Assembly (NCBI RefSeq): GCF_029223185.1
Contig: NZ_JARHUG010000008.1
Span: forward strand, 1 to 64,000
Length of the DNA stretch: 64,000 nt
DNA from: Aliiglaciecola sp. CAU 1673
Lineage (GTDB): Bacteria > Pseudomonadota > Gammaproteobacteria > Enterobacterales > Alteromonadaceae
Reading direction: 5' to 3'
Position 1 is the stretch's first letter, and the number at the start of each line of letters is the position of its first letter. The notes beneath the pieces were generated by a model that was not told where the DNA came from, ran no database searches, and saw nothing but the letters and a program-made list of their open reading frames with translations. Both the position numbers and the translations under genes were made by a program. Shown here in pieces: positions 43,562 to 53,688 of this stretch.

Positions 43562-43590
43562 AAAAAGCCCCGCTGCTGCGGGGCTTTCAC
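43562..43590. terminator. bidirectional terminator after msrQ
   Basis: AAAGCCCCGC (43564-43573) pairs with GCGGGGCTTT (43578-43587) around four bases. The plus strand ends in CTTTCAC; the minus strand has the better tail, CTTTTTCTTTTTAG, so it may serve both msrQ and the gene at 43714-44106. Confidence 0.85.
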
Positions 43591-43594
43591 GTAA

Positions 43595-43657
43595 TTTGGG
43601 CAAAAACATTCGTCCGAATTAAGAGGCGTCAAGACCTTCGGACAAATGTCGCCCAAA
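43595..43657. repeat. large imperfect inverted repeat between msrQ and the DUF3718 gene
   Basis: TTTGGGC (43595-43601) pairs with GCCCAAA (43651-43657) and GTCCGAA (43612-43618) with TTCGGAC (43637-43643), with ACATT/AATGT matching between them. The loop (43619-43636) carries AGGCGTCAAGA, which is nearly complementary to TCTTTGACGCCT at 43697-43708. Nothing coding is seen from 43589 to 43713. Confidence 0.7.
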
Positions 43658-43713
43658 CAGGGGGGCAGATCTGTATGGTCAGGCCTGCACTTAAATTCTT
43701 TGACGCCTGAAGA

Positions 43714-44106
43714 TCAGTTGATACGAGCTAGCAATTCCTGGCCAATAGGACCATCCATATAACCTTTGCTTTGAGCCCATTCTTGCAATACCTGACCATC
43801 TTGCTCGGCTGTGGTCAGTTCTGACTTGCTCATCTTTTTGATCATAAAGGTACCGGCTTCGACCGCACCATTTTCCATGGCATAACGAATCAAACTACTG
43901 CCACCGCAGCTGATACCACTGTAGATATCTCCAAGACGCATATTGTAATCGTCTTGTACCTTCTTCAGCTTTTTGCGCAATTCACTCTTGTCGTCGTTTT
44001 TGACGATGGTGCAGATATTCTGCAGATCTTCATTAATGTCCGCTTGCACCATAGGGCTCACAGACACACCAAATAAGGCTACAGACAAACAAGCAAACTT
44101 TTTCAT
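43714..44106 (-). CDS. small exported DUF3718-like protein
   Basis: A 130-residue protein with a cleavable signal peptide (MKKFACLSVALFGVSVSPMVQA). The mature part contains ICTIVKNDDKSELRKKLKK, GDIYSGISCGGSSLIRYAM and SKSELTTAEQDG blocks that I associate with DUF3718, a family of small periplasmic proteins in Alteromonadales and Vibrionales with unknown role; two cysteines could form a disulfide. I chose ATG 44106 because AGAGG lies upstream and the signal peptide begins there; the frame extends further without support. It stands alone, downstream of rnpB on the same strand. Confidence 0.75.
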   Translation of the reverse strand: MKKFACLSVALFGVSVSPMVQADINEDLQNICTIVKNDDKSELRKKLKKVQDDYNMRLGDIYSGISCGGSSLIRYAMENGAVEAGTFMIKKMSKSELTTAEQDGQVLQEWAQSKGYMDGPIGQELLARIN

Positions 44107-44227
44107 GGCACTCGCCTCTCTATCGATGGGTTTAGCAACGGGTCTTGACGAGATAAAGATAGCCCAGGACGAGAGTGGCAAACAGTGCGCCTTGCGTACC
44201 TATGTATAGAGCTACATACCTAAAGAC

Positions 44228-44250
44228 AAGAAAGACGTAAAGCGTCTATT
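44228..44250 (-). terminator. weak terminator after rnpB
   Basis: On the minus strand AGACG (44247-44243) pairs with CGTCT (44237-44233), followed by TTCTTGTCTTT. It lies about 20 bases beyond the ribozyme end. Confidence 0.45.
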
Positions 44251-44264
44251 TTTCAAAGAGATGA

Positions 44265-44613
<349 letters not shown>

Positions 44614-44620
44614 GGCGCGG

Positions 44621-44649
44621 ATTCTACTCTTTTGCCCGGTTAAAGACCA
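44621..44649 (-). promoter_or_regulatory. rnpB promoter
   Basis: On the minus strand TGGTCT (44649-44644) and TAGAAT (44626-44621) are 17 bases apart, and the RNA start at 44613 lies 8 bases beyond. The discriminator CCGCGCC is GC-rich, as in stable RNA promoters under stringent control. Confidence 0.65.
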
Positions 44650-44682
44650 GTACGCTGAATATTAACCATCTGCGTTGCTTAC

Positions 44683-44708
44683 CGGCAGGAAGATTTAACT
44701 TCCTGCCG
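44683..44708. repeat. perfect 10-bp inverted repeat
   Basis: CGGCAGGAAG (44683-44692) and CTTCCTGCCG (44699-44708) flank ATTTAA. It lies upstream of the rnpB promoter and 62 bases before the divergent gene at 44771. There is no T-tract. It could be a protein-binding site for either gene. Confidence 0.6.
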
Positions 44709-44770
44709 ATAACGCCTAATATTGGCAGGGCATATGTTTGAATACCTAAGGTACGGGGAGCAGCAAGAGT

Positions 44771-46228
44771 ATGAATAAAGCCACGGTCGGGGAAAGTAAT
44801 TATGTGAAGAACCTGCGCGTTCTGATCAAGAAAATCCACGACGTTTCCCCTATAAAGGACTCTGCCTATGAGCAGGCCATGCTGTATTTCCAGCAGCAAC
44901 CTGCGTTTAAGGACAAATCAGACAAGCTCAGTAACCAGATTGCCGAACTGGAGGCCAACGCCTCTAAGCCTCGCGTCGAGGAAAAGCTCAAAGAAGCCAA
45001 AGATCAGTTAAAGGCATTGAATAAAGAATGGGATGAGCAACGTATTCAGCGACATCATAAATTATTGGAAATCTGCGATGAAATTTTAAGTTTGGTCGAA
45101 GGTAGTAATCAGGAAGAGGCAAGGCGAAACTTTTCCAGAGTACTGGGTAGTATCTTGCTGATCACCCCCACCGATAATCCCAAAGTGGCCTTCCTCAATC
45201 AGAAAAGCAAACATCTCTATAAGGCGGTGCTATGCCTGTTGTTGCTTGAGCAAATGCTGCAAGGCAATGAGATAGCCAATCCCTTTGTGCAGAAATTAGC
45301 GGAAGAGCGTGTTGCCTATCCGCAGAATGCGGATGATGCGGCTCGTTGCGAGTTTCGTCGCTACGTAAAAATTCCCTTGCTGATGACCTCCTTAATGCAA
45401 GACATTGGTCAGTATCATCAAGATGCGCAGCTGATTCTTAAGGGCAAGGAAGGCAACCTTAACGAATTCAGAACTCTGGAAAAGGATGACAGGATCAACC
45501 TCTTAAAAATCAGCTACGAACAAACGGTGGATTATCTGCGTGACGGTATTGGCTGTGATGCCTATGTAGGGAACTCAAAAGAAGAGCGCGCCGCCTTTAA
45601 TTTAAAAGAAAAGGAGAAGTTAAAATTTATTCTGACCCTGATTAAGTCCTCTTTCGATCCTCAGCAATCTATCGGCAACCTGCTAAAGATCCCGCAGATT
45701 TATGCCTCTGTGGTGTTATCGACCAAATCGGGTCCTTACTATGACACCTTGCCAAAAGCCACCATGGTCTTAGAAAAAGGCGCTGAAAAAGGGGCATTGA
45801 ACGGTACGGCCGTCACCAGTTTTATTAAGATTGTCGGGCATTTTCCCCAGGGCTTTGGTGTCACCTTTATTCCCAAAGATTCTGATAAACGGGATTTGGA
45901 CAGATACGAGTATGCCATCGTCAATGGCCTGTATCCGGAGAATCCGCATCTTCCTTTATGCCGCAGCGCCACCAAGAATCTTACCTTTAGTGAGTTTGGC
46001 CAGGATCTGACCATCAGCATGGAAAACAACCTTTACTTCCCACAGGCCCGAGCAAAGTTGGAAAAAATGAGTAAAGAACGCCTGCTCGATATCCTGAGTA
46101 AATTGGTGTCTAATTTCGAAGAACGCAAGGAGCTGGACTTGATCCCCAAGTGTTGGCATCCCTACACCTTCTTCTCCTATGCCAAACACCAAAACCTGTG
46201 GAACAAAGCGGGCAGGACCTCCAACTAG
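44771..46228 (+). CDS. uncharacterised protein with a degenerate HD-GYP-like domain
   Basis: A 485-residue cytoplasmic protein without signal or membrane segments. Residues about 48-108 are a charged coiled coil. Residues about 200-260 read LMQDIGQYHQDAQLILKG followed by LNEFRTLEKDDRINLLKISYE, which resembles the HD-GYP core (LLHDIGK, then LKPGKLTxEEF). Residues about 347-364 (AVTSFIKIVGHFPQGFGV) resemble the family's C-terminal strand (IGIYPxGS). The HD pair is QD (210-211) and the GYP motif is not found, so phosphodiesterase activity is unlikely. GGGGAG precedes ATG 44771. It diverges from rnpB and meets rsmI end to end with a 4-base gap. The assignment is by eye. Confidence 0.6.
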   Translation: MNKATVGESNYVKNLRVLIKKIHDVSPIKDSAYEQAMLYFQQQPAFKDKSDKLSNQIAELEANASKPRVEEKLKEAKDQLKALNKEWDEQRIQRHHKLLEICDEILSLVEGSNQEEARRNFSRVLGSILLITPTDNPKVAFLNQKSKHLYKAVLCLLLLEQMLQGNEIANPFVQKLAEERVAYPQNADDAARCEFRRYVKIPLLMTSLMQDIGQYHQDAQLILKGKEGNLNEFRTLEKDDRINLLKISYEQTVDYLRDGIGCDAYVGNSKEERAAFNLKEKEKLKFILTLIKSSFDPQQSIGNLLKIPQIYASVVLSTKSGPYYDTLPKATMVLEKGAEKGALNGTAVTSFIKIVGHFPQGFGVTFIPKDSDKRDLDRYEYAIVNGLYPENPHLPLCRSATKNLTFSEFGQDLTISMENNLYFPQARAKLEKMSKERLLDILSKLVSNFEERKELDLIPKCWHPYTFFSYAKHQNLWNKAGRTSN

Positions 46229-46232
46229 GCGC

Positions 46233-47078
46233 TCAAGTCTCTGCGTTGAAGGTCAGTCCGATTTGGTAAAGAGCGTTCTTTTTCAGACCAAATTGCTCTG
46301 CGGTAATCGCTGCCGCCTTCTTCAATGGTAGTTCCTCAGCCAGACGCTTGAGCAATAACAAGGCCTCCTGTGGGATCTCAGTTGGTGTCACTGGCGCCGG
46401 TCCAACCATCAGCACAAACTCGCCTTTTTGGTGCACCTCATCGGCATCCAACCATGCAAGCACCTCTCGCGCACCGCCGGCAACAAAGGTTTCGAAGGTC
46501 TTGGTCAGCTCTTTAGCCAATACCACCGCCCGCGCCTCTCCCAACTCTTCGAGCAGCCAAGAGAGGGTTTCACGAATACGCCTGGGCGCTTCATAAAACA
46601 CCACCGTAGCGGTTTCCCCCTGCAAACTTGCCAGGCTGGCACGTCTGGCCATCTCTTTCACCGGTAAAAAACCTTCAAAACGGAACCTATCGGTGGGCAA
46701 TCCTGCCGCACACAAAGCCGCCACCGCTGCACAAGGTCCGGGAATAGGCACGACTTTGATGCCCGCTTCCCGGCAACGACTCACCAAGGTATAACCGGGA
46801 TCGCTGATAAGAGGTGTGCCGGCATCGCTGATAAGGGCAATGGATTGGCCGTTTTGCAGCTTCTCCACCAAGCGTTCCGCTCGCTGTTTTTCATTGTGGT
46901 CATGCAAAGACAACAGTGGTGTATTAATTTGATAGTGCTGCAGCAGTCTTTGACTGTGGCGGGTATCTTCTGCGGCGATAATGGCTACCTCTTGCAGCAC
47001 TTTTATCGCTCTGTGGGTCATATCGCCCAGGTTGCCGATGGGCGTTGCGACGATATAGAGGGTTGCTGAATCCACCAC
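46233..47078 (-). CDS. rsmI: 16S rRNA (cytidine1402-2'-O)-methyltransferase
   Basis: A 281-residue SAM-dependent enzyme that methylates the ribose of C1402, the base RsmH modifies. The N-terminus LYIVATPIGNLGDMTHRA, then AAEDTRHSQRLLQHY, ALISDAGTPLISDPGY and VVPIPGPCAAVAAL are diagnostic. The likely start is GTG 47078 (a second GTG follows at 47075); no in-frame ATG lies nearby. It diverges from lpoA, sharing an 84-base gap. Confidence 0.96.
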   Translation of the reverse strand: MVDSATLYIVATPIGNLGDMTHRAIKVLQEVAIIAAEDTRHSQRLLQHYQINTPLLSLHDHNEKQRAERLVEKLQNGQSIALISDAGTPLISDPGYTLVSRCREAGIKVVPIPGPCAAVAALCAAGLPTDRFRFEGFLPVKEMARRASLASLQGETATVVFYEAPRRIRETLSWLLEELGEARAVVLAKELTKTFETFVAGGAREVLAWLDADEVHQKGEFVLMVGPAPVTPTEIPQEALLLLKRLAEELPLKKAAAITAEQFGLKKNALYQIGLTFNAET

Positions 47079-47162
47079 TTATCCATGCCTTTGATTGTGT
47101 TAGCTTGTCGGCCATTTTAAACTAATCACCTCATTTAAGGCTGGAAACTTTTAAGGCAGGCC

Positions 47163-48954
47163 ATGCTGTTGAACAGAAAACGTCCCTTGCCGCTGCTGGT
47201 GCTGCTTTTGAGCGCTTGTACAAGCGCGCCTCCCGTGGTGCACACACCTCCCAGCAAGCCCGTGGTTACCGAGCCGCAGCCGGTAGTCAAGCAGGATTAC
47301 AGTGCCCAACAGTGGCTGACCATGGCGAAGCAAGCCAATCCAGAGAAGCAACCTTCGTTGCTGCTTCGTGCAGCCGAAGCCTGGCAGGCCGAAAACCGCT
47401 GTGAAAACAGTCTGAAGGTGCTTTCGGTGCTATTGCCCTCCCTGACCGATGCTGATGCCAAAGATCGCGCTCACCTGCTTCAGGCTGAATGCCTGTTAAT
47501 CTTGGAACAAGCCGAACTTGCCAGTGAAAGTCTGGCTAAGGTCAGATTAGGCGTGCAATATATGGCAAGACGCCTGGCTGTATCAGCGCAGCTGGCCGAA
47601 TTTAGCTATCAACCTCTGGTTGCCGCAAGAGATTATGCAGAGCTGGCCAGCCTCAATCCGGCCAAAGAGGCTGAACTTTTTAGCAAGATATGGACACTGT
47701 TGCAGAAAGTTGATGATAGGGCTTTGTCTTTGCCAGCCAATGGTACTACCTATTTGAATCCTTGGTTACAGTTGGCTGCTATCAGCAGACAGTTGCAAGG
47801 ACAGCGATTGCAAACTGCCTTAGACGACTGGAAGAAAAGGCACCCTCGACTGCCGTTGCCGCAGAGCGTCCAACAGTTGGCGTCCACCACCGTCACCATA
47901 CCGCAAAGCATTGCCGTCATACTGCCTATGAGCGGGCGCCTTGCCAGTCAGGGGGAGGCTCTTCGCGAGGGTATTTTGGCCGCTTACTTCGATAACAACC
48001 AAGATGATATCCAGAAGAACGTCAAACTTAACTTTTTCGATTCTAATCAAATCACCGAAGAGGATAATCAACGTATTGCCAATGAATTTGACTTTGTGTT
48101 GGGCCCATTGCTCAAAGAAAACATAGAACCTCTTCTGGAAACGCTGCCGGCGGACAAACCCATGCTGGTGCTTAACCGACTGGATGAGCCCAAGGCATTG
48201 AATAACCGCTATTTCTACTCATTGGCACCAGAGGATGAAGCGGAACAGTTAGCTACTTTCCTGGCCCAAAAAGGTTATGTGCGCCCGGTGGTGGTCAGTT
48301 CAGACAGACAGCTCTTTCAGCGCATGGCGCAAAGCTTCAGTCAGCATTGGCGTGAGTTGGTGAAGCAAGAGCCAAAGTCAGTCAGCTTCAGTGACAACAA
48401 ATCCATGCGAACCGCCATGGAAAACCTACTTGATGTACAACACAGCAAACAACGTATTGAACAAGTGGAGCGATTGGTTAAGGAAGAGGTACATAACTTT
48501 GCCCGTAATCGTCGGGATGTGGACGCAATTGTAATTTTTGCCACCCCAGGACAAACAGAACTGTTAAATCCAATCATCGAGTCCAGTATCAGCCCCTTTG
48601 CTTCGATGGTGCCGGTATTTGCCACGTCGCGTAGTTATAGCCAGGAGTTAGGTGCCAATAGCCTGCGCGATCTGCGCAATCTGACCTTTTTAGATATGCC
48701 CTGGATGCTGCCTGGCGACGACTCACCGTTGAAAGCGCAATCGCAGTCGCTGTGGCCAAACCGTAATGACGGTCAATCCCGGCTCTTTGCCATGGGCTAT
48801 GACGCTTATGGCTTGATCCCCCTATTGCCAAGATTGGCTGCCATCGAAGGAATGCAAAAACAGGGTTTAACCGGACGCCTGAAGATGGACAGCTTTGGCC
48901 AGATCCATCGTGAATTGCCCATGGGTAAAGTAAGTCAGGAAAAGGTTATCCGGC

Positions 48955-48968
<14 letters not shown>
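47163..48968 (+). CDS. lpoA: penicillin-binding protein activator LpoA
   Basis: A 601-residue outer membrane lipoprotein that stimulates PBP1A from outside the peptidoglycan layer. The signal MLLNRKRPLPLLVLLLSACTSA has lipobox LSAC (Cys19). A Pro-rich stretch (about 22-45) is followed by a helical TPR-like N-terminal domain (to about 230) and a periplasmic-binding-protein-like C-terminal domain (IAVILPMSGRLASQGEALREG at about 245-265). The end overlaps yraN by 14 bases. Confidence 0.95.
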
Positions 48969-49904
<936 letters not shown>

Positions 49905-49907
49905 TTA

Positions 49908-50486
49908 ATGAAAAGGCTTCCGGCTAAACTGCTGTTGTCATCTTTGTTGGCGCTGTCTTTGTTGCAAGGTTGTGCCGTTGCTGTGGTAGGGGCTGGTGTG
50001 ACTGCTGCCAGCGCCGCCCACGACAGACGTACTGTGGGGACACAATTGGACGATACCACACTGGAATCCAAGATTTCGGCAAAACTGGCTGAGCATGAGG
50101 GGATCAAGGAATTCGCACACATTAATGTGCATGTGTTTAATGGCGTCGCATTGTTGGTGGGACAAACTCCAAGTGAAAGCATGAAACGGGAAGCGCAACA
50201 AATTGCCGAAAGCATTCCCAATGTAAATAAACTGCACAATCAAATTCGTATCGGCGAACCCACCAAGACCTCCACACGCACCCATGATGTGTGGTTGGCA
50301 ACCAAGGTAAAAACGAATTTATTGACCAACAAGAGAGTTGATGGCCTGCATATCGAGGTTATTGTGGAGGATGCAGAGGTATTCTTGATGGGGTTAGTTA
50401 CCGAACAAGAGTCAGATATTGCCGTGGATATCGTGCGTAATGTCGGTGGTGTAGCCAGGGTCGTGAAAGCTTTTGAAATACTCTGA
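49908..50486 (+). CDS. dolP: outer membrane lipoprotein DolP with two BON domains
   Basis: A 192-residue lipoprotein (formerly YraP) that supports outer membrane integrity and BAM function. The signal MKRLPAKLLLSSLLALSLLQGC has lipobox LQGC. BON domain 1 covers about residues 48-115 (DDTTLESKISAKLAEHEGI) and BON domain 2 about 125-190 (VWLATKVKTNLLTNKRVDG). It starts three bases after the diaA stop and ends the lpoA-yraN-diaA-dolP set at a strong terminator. Confidence 0.94.
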   Translation: MKRLPAKLLLSSLLALSLLQGCAVAVVGAGVTAASAAHDRRTVGTQLDDTTLESKISAKLAEHEGIKEFAHINVHVFNGVALLVGQTPSESMKREAQQIAESIPNVNKLHNQIRIGEPTKTSTRTHDVWLATKVKTNLLTNKRVDGLHIEVIVEDAEVFLMGLVTEQESDIAVDIVRNVGGVARVVKAFEIL

Positions 50487-50505
50487 GCATCTCACTGAGC
50501 ACAAG

Positions 50506-50533
50506 AAAAAGGCGCGTTGAGCGCCTTTTTTAT
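50506..50533. terminator. bidirectional terminator between dolP and sspB
   Basis: AAAAAGGCGC (50506-50515) pairs with GCGCCTTTTT (50521-50530) around GTTGA, with T-runs on both strands. On the minus strand it begins at the sspB stop codon. Confidence 0.92.
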
Positions 50534-50943
50534 TTGACTACCTTGAGGCTAGGTTTGCCTTTAGGGGGCCGGGGCTCCGCTGGCCGGGTTCCCGGTGATG
50601 GTGTTTCTGGTGGAGTATCTTCAGGCTCGTCTTCAGGCGTAAAGATAGTGCCGGCACCATTTTCCCGGGCATAGATGGCCATAACGGCCTGCATCGGGAT
50701 CTCTAAGTGCTTGGGTGTACCGCCAAAACGGGCATCCAAGGTCAAATCCAGATTTCCCAATTGCAGTTTGCCGCAAGCATGAGGAGCAATATTCAGCACA
50801 ATCTGACCATCACGAACATGTTCCTGGGGTACCAGCGTCCCCTCAACGGTGGCATCCACCACAATATGAGGGGTCAATTGGTTGTCCAGGAGCCACTCAT
50901 AGAAGGCTCTGAGCAGATAGGGCTTGTTAGAGGTCATCTTCAC
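50530..50943 (-). CDS. sspB: ClpXP protease specificity-enhancing factor SspB
   Basis: A 137-residue adaptor that delivers ssrA-tagged proteins to ClpXP. The folded part (about 1-105) shows KPYLLRAFYEWLLDNQLTPHIVVDA, VLNIAPHACGKLQLGN and FGGTPKHLEIPMQAVMAIYARENG. A Pro/Glu-rich flexible tail leads to the ClpX-binding end SLKVVK. It overlaps the sspA stop by four bases. Confidence 0.96.
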   Translation of the reverse strand: MKMTSNKPYLLRAFYEWLLDNQLTPHIVVDATVEGTLVPQEHVRDGQIVLNIAPHACGKLQLGNLDLTLDARFGGTPKHLEIPMQAVMAIYARENGAGTIFTPEDEPEDTPPETPSPGTRPAEPRPPKGKPSLKVVK

Positions 50944-51572
50944 AGCGGGTTATGAATTTCCCGTTCTTGATCGGTCAGGGAGGCCTTGAATGAACTGCGA
51001 TCGAAAATACGGTTCATGTAGGCTTTCACATCTTTGCTGCCAGCACCGGACAACTCAATGCCAAAAGCGGGCAAACGCCACAACAATGGGGCCAGGTAGC
51101 AATCAATCAGGCTGAACTCTTCGCTCATAAAGAAAGGATTGTCAGCGAACAGCGGCGCCAGCGACAGAATGGCTTCGCGCAAGTCACGACGGGCCTGCTC
51201 AACATCGCCTTCACCACGCAGAATCTGCTCTGCCAAGCTATACCAGTCATTTTCGATACGGTGCATCATCAGACGGCTCTGGCCACGTGATACAGGGTAT
51301 ACCGGCATTAATGGTGGATGTGGGAAACGCTCATCCAGATATTCCATGATGATTTGCGAACGGTACAGTACCAGTTCGCGATCCACCAAGGTGGGCAAGG
51401 TGCCGTAGGGGTTGAGGTCAATCAGATCTTCGGGCAGGTTGCCTTGATCCACAAAGCAAATTTCTACACCCACGCCTTTTTCGGCCAGGACAATACGTAC
51501 CTGGTGGCTATACATATCCAAGGTATCTGAGAACAACGTCATAATTGAACGTTTATTCGCGGCTAAGACCAT
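50940..51572 (-). CDS. sspA: stringent starvation protein A
   Basis: A 210-residue RNA polymerase-binding protein with a glutathione S-transferase fold (thioredoxin-like about 8-85, helical about 95-205). The start MVLAANKRSIMTLFSDTLDMYSHQVRIVLAEKG (in two pieces) matches E. coli SspA. ATG 51572 follows GGAGGAG; a GTG two codons upstream is possible but sits too near that site. It forms an operon with sspB. Confidence 0.96.
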   Translation of the reverse strand: MVLAANKRSIMTLFSDTLDMYSHQVRIVLAEKGVGVEICFVDQGNLPEDLIDLNPYGTLPTLVDRELVLYRSQIIMEYLDERFPHPPLMPVYPVSRGQSRLMMHRIENDWYSLAEQILRGEGDVEQARRDLREAILSLAPLFADNPFFMSEEFSLIDCYLAPLLWRLPAFGIELSGAGSKDVKAYMNRIFDRSSFKASLTDQEREIHNPL

Positions 51573-51600
51573 TAACACTCCTCCAAAACCCTTAAAACGG

Positions 51601-51629
51601 AAAAAAAGGGCAGTGTTTAAACTGCCCTT
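51601..51629 (-). terminator. terminator of petABC
   Basis: AAGGGCAGT (51606-51614) pairs with ACTGCCCTT (51621-51629); on the minus strand seven T follow. It lies 55 bases after the petC stop, between the petABC and sspAB units. Confidence 0.9.
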
Positions 51630-51684
51630 CTGGGACCCATCAGGGAAAACCCTTGGTGGGGATTATACCTGATTCTGTGCTTAA

Positions 51685-52422
51685 TTAGTGCACATCTCGC
51701 CAATATTCTTTCTTCAACAGATAGACGAAGACGAAAAGCACCAGTACGAATATGATAGCCCAACGGCCAATGCTTTCAGCTTCCAATCTGGACGGCTCAC
51801 CCAGGTACACCAGATAGTTGACCAAATCCAGTACCGCCTGGTCGTATTCCTCAGGGCTTAGCATACCGCTGCCATCGGATTGGATACCGGCATACACCTG
51901 CTGCATTTCGCCATCAATCATGCGCTCTTCATGGGTTTCACGAGGCACACCTTGCAGTTCCTGCAGTACGTGAGGCATACCTACTTCAGGGAATACCTTG
52001 TTGTTTACGCCAAAAGGACGACTGTCATCAACGTAGAAAGAGCGCAAGTAGGTATAGATCCAGTCAGCACCACGTACACGGGCTACCAAGGTCAAATCTG
52101 GTGGTGCAGCGCCAAACCACTTAGCTGCCGAAGCAGTTGGCATGGCATTACGCATATATTCGCCGACTTTCTCACCAGAAAACTGCAGATTTTCCTGCCC
52201 CAGTTCCAGTGGAATACCCAGATCTTCGAAAGTACGTTGATAACGTTGATACTGAGTCTGGTGACAACCCATGCAATAGTTCATATACAGCGCCGCACCA
52301 CGCTGCAAGGAAGCCTTATCTGTACGGTCGATAGCAGCATGATCCAAATGAACGTTAGAGCCACCGGCTGCCATTGCCAGCGAGGGAAGTAACAGCCCAA
52401 GCAGTACGACTAGTCTCTTCAT
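51685..52422 (-). CDS. petC: cytochrome bc1 complex, cytochrome c1 subunit
   Basis: A 245-residue membrane-bound c-type cytochrome. A signal peptide (MKRLVVLLGLLLPSLAMA) is followed by the haem site CMGCH (about 54-58), a likely Met ligand in EVGMPHVLQ, and a C-terminal anchor (WAIIFVLVLFVFVYLLKKEYW). It passes electrons from the Rieske centre to soluble cytochrome c. It overlaps petB by four bases. Confidence 0.96.
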   Translation of the reverse strand: MKRLVVLLGLLLPSLAMAAGGSNVHLDHAAIDRTDKASLQRGAALYMNYCMGCHQTQYQRYQRTFEDLGIPLELGQENLQFSGEKVGEYMRNAMPTASAAKWFGAAPPDLTLVARVRGADWIYTYLRSFYVDDSRPFGVNNKVFPEVGMPHVLQELQGVPRETHEERMIDGEMQQVYAGIQSDGSGMLSPEEYDQAVLDLVNYLVYLGEPSRLEAESIGRWAIIFVLVLFVFVYLLKKEYWRDVH

Positions 52423-53687
52423 TTCGTGATCCTCTCTGGCAGGGGCTTGGTGTTCTCGTTTTTGCTATACATCCAAAGCAGTACAAAGAAGGCAAAATAC
52501 ATGATGGTAGCGATCTGTGAGGCCAGCACTTTCCAACCAGCTTGCGGAGTCCCACCCAGATAACCCAGGAATACAAACACCGCAGCAAACACCAGCAGAT
52601 TAACCTTGTGCAGGCCGCAACGATAGCGCCAGGAACGCACCTTACCACGGTCTACCCAAGGCAGCAGCGCCAGCATGATAATCGCCAGGAACATAGCGAT
52701 AACACCGAATAGCTTGTCAGGTATAGCCTTCAGGATGGCGTAGAAAGGCGTGAAGTACCACACGGGGAAAATATGCTCAGGGGTTTTCAGTGGGTTGGCA
52801 ATCTCGAAATTAGGAGCTTCTAAGAAGTAGCCACCCATCTCAGGTTTAAAGAACAGTATGTAGCAGAAGCCCAGCAAGAATACTGCAAAAGCCACCAGAT
52901 CTTTTAATACGATATGCGGGAAGAAAGGCACTACATCGTCAACAATATCGTACTTGTTGGTGTAGTACTCATGCATCTTGAACTTGGTCTTTTCTTCTTC
53001 TTTCAAAGAGCCTTTCTTGCGTTTTACTTCCACACCGTCAGGGTTGTTGGAACCCACTTCGTGCAGGGCCACAATATGCAGGAATACCAAGATGACCAGC
53101 ACCAAAGGCAGAGCAATAACGTGCAAGGCAAAGAAGCGGTTCAGTGTAGCGCCAGAGATGACATAGTCGCCCTGGATCCAAATCACCAAATCTTCACCGA
53201 TGACCGGAATCGCACCAAACAGTGACACGATAACCTGTGCCCCCCAATAAGACATCTGTCCCCAAGGCAGTACGTAGCCCATAAAGGCTTCGGCCATTAG
53301 TGCCAGGTAGATAAACATACCGAACAGCCAAATAAGCTCTCGGGGTTTCTGGTATGAACCGTAAATCATGCCACGGAACATATGCAGATAAACCACGATA
53401 AAGAAGGCTGAGGCACCGGTGGAATGCATATATCGCAGAATATAGCCGTATTCCACTTCACGCATAATGTACTCAACGGAAGCGAAAGCACGCTCAGCAG
53501 AAGGCTCGAAACTCATGGTCAGCCAAATGCCGGTAACGATTTGGTTTACCAGTACGATAGTGGCTAAAAAGCCAAACACGTACCAGAAGTTCATATTTTT
53601 AGGTGCGGGGTATTCGATGGCGTGCATTTTCGCCACCCGCATCATCGGGATTCGATATTCAATCCAGTCGAGAAGGTTCTGCCACAT
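52419..53687 (-). CDS. petB: cytochrome bc1 complex, cytochrome b subunit
   Basis: A 422-residue protein with eight membrane helices that carries two b-haems and both quinone sites. The haem-ligating His pairs are in LRYMHSTGASAFF (first) with LHMFRGMIY, and in RFFALHVIALPLV with FLHIVALHEVG. GQMSYWGAQV near the Qo site is conserved (YWGA), though the usual PEW motif region reads PVWYFTP. ATG 53687 lies one base after the petA stop and gives MWQNLLDWIEYRIP; an upstream start at 53714 is inside petA. Confidence 0.96.
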   Translation of the reverse strand: MWQNLLDWIEYRIPMMRVAKMHAIEYPAPKNMNFWYVFGFLATIVLVNQIVTGIWLTMSFEPSAERAFASVEYIMREVEYGYILRYMHSTGASAFFIVVYLHMFRGMIYGSYQKPRELIWLFGMFIYLALMAEAFMGYVLPWGQMSYWGAQVIVSLFGAIPVIGEDLVIWIQGDYVISGATLNRFFALHVIALPLVLVILVFLHIVALHEVGSNNPDGVEVKRKKGSLKEEEKTKFKMHEYYTNKYDIVDDVVPFFPHIVLKDLVAFAVFLLGFCYILFFKPEMGGYFLEAPNFEIANPLKTPEHIFPVWYFTPFYAILKAIPDKLFGVIAMFLAIIMLALLPWVDRGKVRSWRYRCGLHKVNLLVFAAVFVFLGYLGGTPQAGWKVLASQIATIMYFAFFVLLWMYSKNENTKPLPERITK

Positions 53688-53688
53688 G

